From assembly GCA_021160155.1 (NCBI GenBank), contig JAGHDB010000265.1, positions 1-5,768 of the forward strand: a stretch of DNA of 5,768 nt. The letters run 5' to 3'. This DNA is from Bacteroidales bacterium. GTDB taxonomy: Bacteria > Bacteroidota > Bacteroidia > Bacteroidales > UBA12481. Below, in pieces: positions 1-5,768 of the stretch. The notes beneath the pieces were generated by a model. That model was not told the origin of the DNA, did no database searches, and saw only the letters and a list, made by a program, of their open reading frames with translations. Numbering within the stretch: the first letter of the stretch is position 1; the number at the start of each line of letters is the position of its first letter. A program made the translations under genes and the position numbers.

Positions 1-132
1 AAAACTCCGTAATTGAACCGGTAATTCCAACGGAGGAGGAGAATACAAATCAACCGCAACCTTTTGTACCTGACAACCCAATCCACTTCCAAGAAGAAAA
101 ACCACGGGAATAATCCATTTAACACACTTCAT
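1..132 (-). CDS. Probable lipoprotein, N-terminal fragment (runs off the left edge)
   Basis: Reading leftward from an ATG at 132-130, the frame stays open for 44 codons to the window edge, so this is the 5' part of a gene. The product begins MKCVKWIIPVVFLLGSGLGC: a short basic start, a hydrophobic core (about residues 6-18) and Cys20, followed by polar sequence and a proline-rich stretch (YSPPP, about residues 31-35). This is the pattern of a signal peptidase II lipoprotein signal, although the lipobox is loose (Gly at -3, Leu at -2). The start lies 12 bp beyond the stop of the VWA-domain gene on the same strand, so the two are almost certainly co-transcribed and may work together at the envelope. 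An AGG lies about 15 nt upstream of the ATG, too far for a clear ribosome binding site. I do not recognise the family and too little is present to assign a function. Confidence 0.7.
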   Translation of the reverse strand, partial: MKCVKWIIPVVFLLGSGLGCQVQKVAVDLYSPPPLELPVQLRSF

Positions 133-144
133 ATTTATTCTTTG

Positions 145-2229
145 TTACCTGGTTCCATACCATCTTCTTACAAACCATTCCAAAGCTAACAAGCCGGCCA
201 GTAACCAAAGGATCCATCCCCGGCTGATCAACTCCGACCACTTGTACGCTACAAATTTTGATGATGCTTCCGGTTTAATATCATGCAGCATATTTTTTAC
301 TTCATTCTCATTAAAACCATAAACAAACCGTCCCTCTTTCGAAACCGCCAGCCTCTTTAGAAGAGCAATGTCAGCTATCCGGTTTAAATCTTCAGCATGA
401 ATGGTCCTGACCCTGAAAAGGCCTTTCCGGCTGAATGTTTCCCGGCCTAAAACAGTTTCTGCCCGGTACCGGTACACTCCCTGCTCATAACCGGAAAAAT
501 CAAGCAGATAATGATTGGCTTCACGGCCAAACTGGTATTTTGCCGATCTGCCTTTGTCATCCCTGATGACCAGGGATACATCAGGTTCATTCACCGGTTC
601 AAGGTTTGAATTATACAACATGGCCGTAGCGTGAAAGTTATCGCCTTCAGATACCACCGCGGGGAAATGAACCAGAAAACGATCGCGGTGTTCATCAATC
701 ATCAGATACTGAACGACTTGTCGAACCCATTGATCAAAATAGAAATGATCCTCATGTGCGAGATATTCATAAATACGCCACCTCCAGATACCTTCACCGA
801 AAACAAATCCTTGATGCACTCCATTGGATCTGCCAAGCAGTATCAACGGATCTTCAAGCGTTACATTCAATATCTTTTGAAAGCTGAAAACTTCCGATGA
901 CGATGCGGACCGGTAACTCATCACCGGGCCTGCCAACGGAGGCCATGCTTTCATGTGTCCGGCAAAATCCCCCGGAAGAGTAAAAAGGGAAAAACGGGGA
1001 TTAAAAACCGGTTGCATCTCTTCAGCCTGATCCGTCTTACGGGTCAGATAAACAGCAGACTGCCTCTTGTTAACAGACTTTATATCAGTAGCCGGGGTAA
1101 TAATCCACCAAACCGGTTTATTCTCTTTGGCCCATTTGTCAAACCACTCCTGCATCGGGTGACCGATATCCGGGAGACCATGTAATATGATCAGGCCGGG
1201 ATTTAGCGTATCCTGTTGATAATCATCAATATTAACAGCATGAAAGCTCAAACCCGACACTCCTTGCAATGCTTGTTGAATGGCACCCACGTCGGGATTA
1301 ACAGAAGTAAAAAGACACAATACCTCACCCTCATCACCCGTAGCCCGTACGGTAAAAAAGCGGGTATTGTTGCTCAAATTTCTCTCTTTGGCAGATGATT
1401 GTATCCTCACTTCAACGGGATATTCACCAGGTCTGTCAGCTTTCAACGTAAAATCATACCAGGGTCTCCATGAATCAGGATTTTGATCCAGGGATAATCT
1501 CCGTACCAGATGATTGTTAAGCCAAACCTGTAACTCAGCCGTGTCTGATCCCCATCCTTTCTGAAAAGGATAAACCCGGATCTTAAACTTTCCCGGAGTA
1601 TGTATCCATCGATTATACAAAACCTCCCTGATTTCAAGATCGGGATGCGGCAGTGTATCGCCTATCCCAATTACATTTACGGTAAAAGGCAAATCGGTAG
1701 CAGCAGCTACAGGATCCAGACCACTGTTCACATTACCGTCGCTGATCAGAAACAGTGATTGGACCGGCTTATCCGTATAATCCAAACGGAGATTGTTAAA
1801 CAGAGCCTCAAAATCGGTTTTCGAATCACTGAAATCATCTGAAACTCCTTCCCGTACCGAATCACCAAATAACCAGTGATCTACCTGAAATGACCCCTGT
1901 AATTGATCAGTGATCTGCTTTGTTAAACTTTGTACCCGGGCCACTACGGAAACTGAATCATTATTATTTACAATTGAATGGCTGTGGTCTTCCGCAAGGA
2001 TGATTATGGGTTTACGGATTTTTTCTGACCTGGCACGAATCCAGGGTGAGATCAGCAACAATCCGATGATCCCGATCACCGTGATCCTGATGAAAGCTAA
2101 AATCAGGCGGACTGCAGGAGGAAAAAGCCTGTTGCGAATATTTTTTTTGTACAATATCCACGCGGCAACTCTTGCCAATACAAGAAAAACCGGTAGAAGC
2201 CAGGCAGGATATTGTGTCTCAAAAAGCAT
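145..2229 (-). CDS. Membrane-anchored VWA-domain protein with a large periplasmic region, unknown role
   Basis: This 694-residue protein has two N-terminal membrane segments (about residues 9-27 and 41-62) joined by a basic loop, and a C-terminal one (about 671-688) followed by RRWYGTR. By the positive-inside rule, residues 63-670 lie in the periplasm. Directly after TM2 comes a von Willebrand factor A domain (about 74-200) with an intact metal site: DHSHS at 81-85 (DxSxS), Thr138 in SKTDF, and Asp164 in LISDG. A beta-rich region follows (about 200-295), then an alpha/beta segment (about 300-380, with LIILHG at 346-351) resembling the class I glutamine-amidotransferase-like fold of such proteins but with no evident catalytic Cys. 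A second Ig-like beta region covers about 520-608. The layout recalls BatA-like aerotolerance proteins, but it is longer and carries extra domains. It starts 6 bp after the fabG stop, with no Shine-Dalgarno sequence and no alternative upstream ATG. The VWA assignment is firm; the biological role is unknown. Metal-dependent binding of another envelope protein is an inference. Confidence 0.85.
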   Translation of the reverse strand: MLFETQYPAWLLPVFLVLARVAAWILYKKNIRNRLFPPAVRLILAFIRITVIGIIGLLLISPWIRARSEKIRKPIIILAEDHSHSIVNNNDSVSVVARVQSLTKQITDQLQGSFQVDHWLFGDSVREGVSDDFSDSKTDFEALFNNLRLDYTDKPVQSLFLISDGNVNSGLDPVAAATDLPFTVNVIGIGDTLPHPDLEIREVLYNRWIHTPGKFKIRVYPFQKGWGSDTAELQVWLNNHLVRRLSLDQNPDSWRPWYDFTLKADRPGEYPVEVRIQSSAKERNLSNNTRFFTVRATGDEGEVLCLFTSVNPDVGAIQQALQGVSGLSFHAVNIDDYQQDTLNPGLIILHGLPDIGHPMQEWFDKWAKENKPVWWIITPATDIKSVNKRQSAVYLTRKTDQAEEMQPVFNPRFSLFTLPGDFAGHMKAWPPLAGPVMSYRSASSSEVFSFQKILNVTLEDPLILLGRSNGVHQGFVFGEGIWRWRIYEYLAHEDHFYFDQWVRQVVQYLMIDEHRDRFLVHFPAVVSEGDNFHATAMLYNSNLEPVNEPDVSLVIRDDKGRSAKYQFGREANHYLLDFSGYEQGVYRYRAETVLGRETFSRKGLFRVRTIHAEDLNRIADIALLKRLAVSKEGRFVYGFNENEVKNMLHDIKPEASSKFVAYKWSELISRGWILWLLAGLLALEWFVRRWYGTR

Positions 2230-2235
2230 GGTAAC

Positions 2236-2982
2236 TTAAGTCAGCATACCACCGCAAACCTGAAGTACCTGTCCACTTACGTATGAAGAGAGATCAGAAG
2301 CCAGGAAAAGAGCCGCTTTTGCCACTTCTTCAGGAGTTCCGCCACGTTTCAGGGGGATTTTTGCTGCCCATTCTTTACGCACATCCTCAGAAAGTTTCGC
2401 GGTCATTTCTGTCAGGATAAATCCGGGTGCGATAGCATTACAACGGATATTTCTTGACCCCACTTCACGGGCAACCGTTTTGGTAAAACCGATCATCCCG
2501 GCTTTGGAAGCCGAATAATTCGCCTGACCGGCATTCCCGCTGACCCCCACTACGGATGACATATTTATGATGGATCCCTCACGCTGTTTCAGCATCACCG
2601 GTTGTACGGCTTTTGTGAGGTTGAAAACCGATTTCAGATTTACTTTGATCACTGCATCCCATTGTTCTTCAGTCATCCTCATTAATAGAGTATCCCGGGT
2701 GATTCCCGCGTTATTCACCAGGATATGAATCGCCCCAAACTCGGCCAATGCCTCCTTCACCACCTGGTGCGCCTGTTCAAAATCACTCGCATCCGAAGCA
2801 TATAATTTGGCTTTCACTCCTTTATCTTTAAGGATCTTTTCCAACTCCTTCGCATGCTCGTCATAGAACAGGTCCGTCAGGATCAGATCGGCACCTTCAT
2901 CGGCAAATTTTTCGGCGATCGCCCGGCCGATTCCCCGGGATGCTCCGGTGATCAGGGCTGTTTTTCCTTGTAATAGTTTCAT
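2236..2982 (-). CDS. fabG: 3-oxoacyl-[acyl-carrier-protein] reductase FabG
   Basis: A 248-residue classical short-chain dehydrogenase/reductase of the usual FabG length. FabG reduces 3-oxoacyl-ACP to 3-hydroxyacyl-ACP with NADPH in cytoplasmic type II fatty acid synthesis. The nucleotide-binding motif TGASRGIG is at 12-19 and NNAG at 90-93. The catalytic tetrad is complete: Asn115, Ser143, Tyr156 and Lys160 (YSASK at 156-160). The stretch PGFILTEMT (186-194) and the ending GQVLQVCGGMLT fit FabG better than other SDR enzymes. The ending has Cys where many FabGs have Asp in VDGG. The ATG is 3 bp after the sucD stop and has no Shine-Dalgarno sequence, which suggests translational coupling. The VWA gene follows after 6 bp. 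A different acyl or acetoacetyl-CoA reductase (PhaB-like) is possible from sequence alone, but FabG is the much better call. Confidence 0.93.
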   Translation of the reverse strand: MKLLQGKTALITGASRGIGRAIAEKFADEGADLILTDLFYDEHAKELEKILKDKGVKAKLYASDASDFEQAHQVVKEALAEFGAIHILVNNAGITRDTLLMRMTEEQWDAVIKVNLKSVFNLTKAVQPVMLKQREGSIINMSSVVGVSGNAGQANYSASKAGMIGFTKTVAREVGSRNIRCNAIAPGFILTEMTAKLSEDVRKEWAAKIPLKRGGTPEEVAKAALFLASDLSSYVSGQVLQVCGGMLT

Positions 2983-2985
2983 ATT

Positions 2986-3852
2986 CTACAACGATTTTTT
3001 CATCATGGAACCGATGTGGGCCGGTGATTCAACCACATTGATCCCACATTCACGCATCACTTTCATTTTGGCAGCAGCCGTATCCTCGGTACCTCCAATA
3101 ATGGCACCGGCATGACCCATACGACGTCCCTTGGGTGCCGTCTGACCGGCAATAAAACCTACTACCGGTTTTGTACCATGTTCTTTGATCCATCTGGCAG
3201 CATCGGTCTCCATGGTTCCGCCAATTTCTCCGATCATAACGATTCCTTCGGTATCCGGATCATCCATAAAAAGCTGAATGGCATCCAGGGTGGAAGTCCC
3301 GATAATCGGATCCCCTCCTATTCCGATACAGGTCGACTGGCCAATACCCAGGCGGGTTAATTGATCCACCGCTTCATACGTCAGTGTGCCTGAGCGGGAA
3401 ACCACTCCGACCACACCTTTTTTATGGATAAAACCCGGCATGATCCCCACCTTGGCCTCTTCAGGAGTGATCACACCCGGACAGTTCGGTCCGACTAACC
3501 GGGCTTTCCGGTCTTTCAGAAAATGTTTCACCTTTACCATGTCCTCCGTCGGAATACCCTCGGTAATAGCCACTACCAGTTCAATATCCGAATCTGCCGC
3601 TTCCATAATGGCATCAGCGGCAAACGAAGGGGGTACAAAAATTACCGACACATTGGCACCCGTCTGTTTGACTGCCTCCTGAACGGTATCAAAAACCGGA
3701 AGATCAAGATTGGTCTCCCCACCCTTTCCGGGAGTTACCCCGCCAACTACTTTAGTACCATACTCAATCATCTGGGATGCATGAAATGTTCCCTCTTTAC
3801 CGGTAAAACCCTGTACAATTACACGAGAATCTTTGTTAAGTAATACTGACAT
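2986..3852 (-). CDS. sucD: Succinyl-CoA synthetase (succinate-CoA ligase, ADP/GDP-forming) alpha subunit
   Basis: This 288-residue protein has the normal SucD length. With the beta subunit SucC it interconverts succinyl-CoA and succinate with nucleoside triphosphate formation in the TCA cycle. The N-terminal CoA-binding Rossmann domain carries [11 protein letters not shown] (14-24). GPNCPGVI (121-128) is the conserved loop near the active site. The phosphorylated histidine is His247 in [10 protein letters not shown] (242-251), and Glu209 in GEIGGT (208-213) matches the glutamate that contacts it. The C-terminal ligase domain ends intact. The gene appears to be the first of the minus-strand operon, with a -7 promoter element about 35 bp upstream and an AT-rich leader lacking a Shine-Dalgarno sequence. 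sucC is not adjacent: upstream is the divergent mnmE and downstream is fabG. The beta subunit must therefore be encoded elsewhere, an arrangement I believe is found in other Bacteroidota. Confidence 0.96.
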   Translation of the reverse strand: MSVLLNKDSRVIVQGFTGKEGTFHASQMIEYGTKVVGGVTPGKGGETNLDLPVFDTVQEAVKQTGANVSVIFVPPSFAADAIMEAADSDIELVVAITEGIPTEDMVKVKHFLKDRKARLVGPNCPGVITPEEAKVGIMPGFIHKKGVVGVVSRSGTLTYEAVDQLTRLGIGQSTCIGIGGDPIIGTSTLDAIQLFMDDPDTEGIVMIGEIGGTMETDAARWIKEHGTKPVVGFIAGQTAPKGRRMGHAGAIIGGTEDTAAAKMKVMRECGINVVESPAHIGSMMKKSL

Positions 3853-3887
3853 AATGATTTATTATTGTCTGTTTCATATAGAACTCA

Positions 3888-3895
3888 CAAAGATA
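3888..3895 (-). promoter_or_regulatory. Candidate Bacteroidota -7 element for the sucD operon
   Basis: On the minus strand this reads TATCTTTG, an exact match to the Bacteroidota primary sigma factor -7 consensus TAnnTTTG. It would place the transcription start near 3881 and give a leader of about 30 nt before the sucD ATG. No good -33 TTTG was found at the usual 17-23 nt spacing: the nearest TTG (3911-3909) leaves only 13 nt. The element is therefore a candidate based on its -7 match and position alone. Confidence 0.55.
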
Positions 3896-3956
3896 AAAAA
3901 AGTACGAACAACCCACTTCACTTACATCCAATCATCCGCCAACTAAAAATCTATAA

Positions 3957-4026
3957 CCAATATCCAACATCTAACATCCAATATCTAATATCTAATATCT
4001 AATATCTAACATCCAATATCCAATAT
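3957..4026. repeat. Ten-copy 7-bp tandem repeat, consensus CYAAYAT
   Basis: Ten uninterrupted heptamers run from 3957 to 4026 with no length change. Every unit fits CYAAYAT (ATRTTRG on the other strand), and all differences are C/T transitions at unit positions 2 and 5. By type there are four CCAATAT (units 1, 4, 9, 10), three CTAATAT (5, 6, 7), two CTAACAT (3, 8) and one CCAACAT (2). The array lies in the gap between divergent sucD and mnmE and ends 33 bp before the mnmE start codon. A phrase identical to part of it (ACATCCAAT, 3924-3932) sits just outside, out of phase, and may be a decayed flank. A 7-bp period does not preserve a reading frame. It could be a slippage-prone simple repeat, a protein-binding array or a dispersed genomic repeat family; the sequence alone does not decide. 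Confidence 0.93.
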
Positions 4027-4032
4027 CCTCCT

Positions 4033-4046
4033 TATCTTTATCTTTC
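4033..4046 (+). promoter_or_regulatory. Possible -7 element(s) for mnmE
   Basis: Two overlapping near-matches to TAnnTTTG occur here: TATCTTTA (4033-4040) and TATCTTTC (4039-4046), each differing only in the last base. Transcription from them would start about 8-14 nt before the mnmE ATG, giving a very short leader. No TTTG is seen upstream because the -33 region falls inside the heptamer array, which contains no TTG on this strand. The call is weak. Confidence 0.25.
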
Positions 4047-4059
4047 TAAACCGTGCAAC

Positions 4060-5469
4060 ATGCCAACCGCTGACACTATAGCTGCGATATCCACTCCGGC
4101 CGGGAGCGGAGCCATCGCGATGATCCGTCTCTCCGGGCCCCAGGCTTTCGGGATACTGGGCAAAGTATTCAAACCCGGCAAAAAGGGTCAAACTTTATCC
4201 CAAATGAAAACCCACACCAATCTGTTGGGAACCATTCATAATGAATCCCGGGTTATTGATGAGGTAGTAGTCAATGTATTCAGATCACCCAACTCATACA
4301 CCGGTGAAGATCTTTTAGAGATTACCTGTCACGGTTCAGTCTATATTCAGCAGGAGATACTCGCTTTATTAATCCGTCAGGGAGCCCGGTTGGCACATCC
4401 CGGTGAATTTACCCAGCGGGCTTTTTTAAACGGCAAGATGGATTTGAGCCAGGCCGAAGCGGTAGCGGATCTGATTGCTTCATCCGGCAAAGCAGCTCAT
4501 CAACTGGCAATGAAGCAGATGCGCGGGGGGTTCTCCAAAGAGCTTGATATTCTGCGTGTTCAAATGCTGCAATTCGTTTCACTTATTGAACTGGAACTGG
4601 ATTTTGCCGAAGAGGATGTGGAGTTTGCCGACCGGTCACAGGTACGTGAATTGATTGAAGAGATCCTGGTGCAAGTCAATCAGCTGATCCGTTCTTTTGA
4701 ATTGGGTAACGCGGTGAAAAACGGAATCCCGGTAGCTATTGTGGGTGAAACAAATACCGGAAAATCCACCCTGCTGAACAGCTTATTGAAAGAAGATAAA
4801 GCCATCGTTTCGGATATCGCAGGGACTACGCGTGATATAATTGAGGATGTAATTCATCTTGAAGGAATTGAATTCAGGTTTATCGATACGGCCGGATTGC
4901 GTCATACGGATGACACTATTGAGAATCTGGGAATCGAACGAAGTTTCCAGCAAATCGATAAAGCGCTAATCGTACTGTTGGTCACTGATCCCACAGCCCC
5001 TGAAGCACAGAGTCAGCGATGGGTATCCAGGGTTGCTGAAAAAATCCGTGACGACCAGCACCTGGTTATCCTGGTCAATAAAACAGACCGGAATCCGGAA
5101 GCAGCAAGGCAGAGAAAAACATATATCCAGTCACAAAGTTCCGGTAGTAAGAAAGCAGAGATCATTCTCATTTCGGCCAAAACAGGATCGGGACTGGATG
5201 AATTAATCTCTACCCTGCTGACAACCGTAAATCTTTCAGCCCTGGATAATCAGGATGTCATTGTCACGAATGTTCGTCATTTTGAAGCACTTGAGCACAC
5301 CAGAGAGGCACTTGACCGGGCATTGAACGGACTAAGCACAGGCATTTCAGGCGAGTTCCTGGCCCAGGACATCCGTGAAGCACTCGGCTACCTCGGCGAA
5401 ATCAACGGCACTATTACCACTGATGAAATTCTGGGAAATATTTTTAAGAATTTCTGTATCGGCAAGTGA
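4060..5469 (+). CDS. mnmE: tRNA uridine-5-carboxymethylaminomethyl(34) synthesis GTPase MnmE
   Basis: This 469-residue protein is complete and of normal family length. With MnmG, MnmE installs the 5-(carboxy/aminomethyl) group on wobble uridine 34 of certain tRNAs, using a folate one-carbon donor and GTP hydrolysis. The N-terminal TrmE folate-binding/dimerisation domain covers about 4-120 (DTIAAISTPAGSGAIAMIR at its start). A helical domain flanks an inserted Ras-like G domain (about 220-390). The G motifs are all present: G1 GETNTGKS (229-236), G2 AGTTRD (254-259), G3 DTAG (276-279), G4 NKTD (340-343) and G5 SAK (372-374). The C-terminus FCIGK (465-469) retains the conserved Cys466. G1 has ETNT where many bacteria have xPNV. 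The ATG at 4060 is preferred because the conserved domain begins within its first few residues; it has no Shine-Dalgarno sequence. The gene is transcribed away from sucD and appears to be alone on its strand here. Confidence 0.97.
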   Translation: MPTADTIAAISTPAGSGAIAMIRLSGPQAFGILGKVFKPGKKGQTLSQMKTHTNLLGTIHNESRVIDEVVVNVFRSPNSYTGEDLLEITCHGSVYIQQEILALLIRQGARLAHPGEFTQRAFLNGKMDLSQAEAVADLIASSGKAAHQLAMKQMRGGFSKELDILRVQMLQFVSLIELELDFAEEDVEFADRSQVRELIEEILVQVNQLIRSFELGNAVKNGIPVAIVGETNTGKSTLLNSLLKEDKAIVSDIAGTTRDIIEDVIHLEGIEFRFIDTAGLRHTDDTIENLGIERSFQQIDKALIVLLVTDPTAPEAQSQRWVSRVAEKIRDDQHLVILVNKTDRNPEAARQRKTYIQSQSSGSKKAEIILISAKTGSGLDELISTLLTTVNLSALDNQDVIVTNVRHFEALEHTREALDRALNGLSTGISGEFLAQDIREALGYLGEINGTITTDEILGNIFKNFCIGK

Positions 5470-5492
5470 ATAAAGCGAAAGCGGAATTTCAA

Positions 5493-5686
5493 TTATTTTA
5501 CCACTATCATCCTGATTGTCGTGTCAGCTCCATCTATTGAAAGGCGGCAATAAGCAGATCGGGATTATCCGGATTCATCATAATGGCAGGCTTATTAGAA
5601 TGACGTTGGTTGCTGATCATCACATTTTGAGTAAAAATACTGTTCGTCACCAAGAATAAGATACACAGAACCGCATGGTATCTCAT
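5493..5686 (-). pseudogene. Remnant of a secreted BNR/sialidase-like protein gene (N-terminal piece)
   Basis: Reading leftward from an ATG at 5686-5684, a 50-codon frame ends at TAG (5536-5534). It begins with a signal peptide (MRYHAVLCILFLVTNSIFTQ, basic start, hydrophobic core, end near FTQ). Then comes NKPAIMMNPDNPDLLIAAF (31-49), which resembles the opening of BNR-repeat/sialidase-like secreted proteins (P-x-I-x-x-NP-x-NP-x-x-x-x-A). Such proteins are usually several hundred residues long, so most of this one is missing. If one base were added in the TTT at 5542-5540, the frame would run on as SIDGADTTIRMIVVK to a TAA at 5495-5493. This could be the fused tail of the same gene after an internal deletion, or chance. 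The gene has a good ribosome binding site, unlike its neighbours, and converges on mnmE. A genuine 50-residue secreted peptide is the alternative. The family resemblance is from memory and moderate. Confidence 0.5.
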
Positions 5687-5690
5687 GATA

Positions 5691-5696
5691 TCCTCT
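5691..5696 (-). promoter_or_regulatory. Ribosome binding site for the 5686 start
   Basis: On the minus strand this reads AGAGGA, a Shine-Dalgarno-like sequence ending 4 nt before the ATG at 5686. The other start codons in the window lack one. It supports 5686 as the true, once-functional start of the BNR-like remnant. Confidence 0.5.
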
Positions 5697-5768
5697 TTTT
5701 ATTATATCGCTTTGAAAAATAAAGGTAGGCCTTTCTTTTGTAATTAATTACTAAAAATATGATGCATC
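5697..5768. other. AT-rich upstream region of the remnant, no further gene seen
   Basis: This is the right-edge non-coding stretch. On the minus strand TACCTTTA (5727-5720) is one base from the TAnnTTTG -7 consensus and is correctly placed to have driven the remnant gene, but no TTTG lies upstream of it within the window. A small inverted repeat, AAAGG-TAGG-CCTTT (5721-5734), overlaps it, and TAATTAATTA (5741-5750) is palindromic. None of these can be given a function. No convincing terminator hairpin was seen between the mnmE stop and the remnant (5470-5492). Confidence 0.3.

Noticed and set aside
631..2239. Several plus-strand open frames of 60-109 codons opposite the VWA gene (631-900, 955-1185, 1216-1398, 1280-1486, 1910-2239), and a 64-codon minus-strand frame at 1443-1637
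   Set aside because: They overlap a long frame with clear domains. They show no recognisable motifs, and their low-complexity or basic composition is typical of antisense or shifted reading of a real gene.
3112..3843. Plus-strand open frames antisense to sucD (3112-3360, 3386-3682, 3523-3843)
   Set aside because: sucD is unambiguous on the other strand, and the antisense products match nothing known and have no supporting start signals.
3957..4026. CRISPR array or phage attachment site reading of the repeat
   Set aside because: The units are 7 bp with no spacers, there are no cas genes nearby, and no integrase or tRNA gene is present.
4006..4191. Minus-strand 61-codon frame across the start of mnmE and into the heptamer array
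   Set aside because: It overlaps the conserved mnmE N-terminus and ends inside the repeat; there is no ribosome binding site or recognisable product.
5470..5492. Intrinsic terminator after mnmE
   Set aside because: The only inverted pairing seen is GAAA/TTTC (four base pairs), with no strong stem and no proper T run directly after it.
5721..5734. Hairpin AAAGG-TAGG-CCTTT as an operator or terminator
   Set aside because: The stem is only five pairs, two of them G-C, and such a short repeat is expected by chance in AT-rich DNA.

Overview
The window looks like chromosomal DNA from a member of the Bacteroidota, most likely a Bacteroidales/Marinilabiliales-type organism. The evidence is a TAnnTTTG-type -7 element upstream of sucD, start codons mostly without a Shine-Dalgarno sequence, a signal peptide ending in FTQ, and protein sequences that read as Bacteroidota-like. 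The genus cannot be fixed from sequence alone.

Layout. From the left edge to 3852 there is a tight minus-strand operon, transcribed right to left: sucD (succinyl-CoA synthetase alpha), then after 3 bp fabG (3-oxoacyl-ACP reductase), then after 6 bp a 694-residue membrane-anchored von Willebrand factor A (VWA) domain protein of unknown role, then after 12 bp a probable lipoprotein cut off by the window edge. An intergenic region (3853-4059) separates sucD from the divergent plus-strand mnmE (4060-5469). It holds a good -7 element for sucD and an unusual 70-bp array of ten 7-bp units, all fitting CYAAYAT. To the right of mnmE (5470-5768) lies a short minus-strand reading frame. It has a good ribosome binding site, a signal peptide and the first residues of what looks like a BNR/sialidase-type secreted protein, then stops after 50 codons. 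It is probably a gene remnant.

How the genes fit together. SucD (TCA cycle) and FabG (fatty acid synthesis) are core metabolic enzymes with all expected motifs. MnmE is the tRNA wobble-uridine modification GTPase with an intact C-terminal FCIGK. sucC is not beside sucD, so the beta subunit must be encoded elsewhere. The least understood part is the VWA protein/lipoprotein pair translated behind the two housekeeping genes. Topology and the intact metal-site motif suggest a large periplasmic, metal-dependent binding protein. No mobile element, CRISPR array, tRNA or rRNA was seen, and no clearly new multi-gene system is evident. The best leads are the heptamer array, the VWA/lipoprotein pair and the BNR-like remnant.
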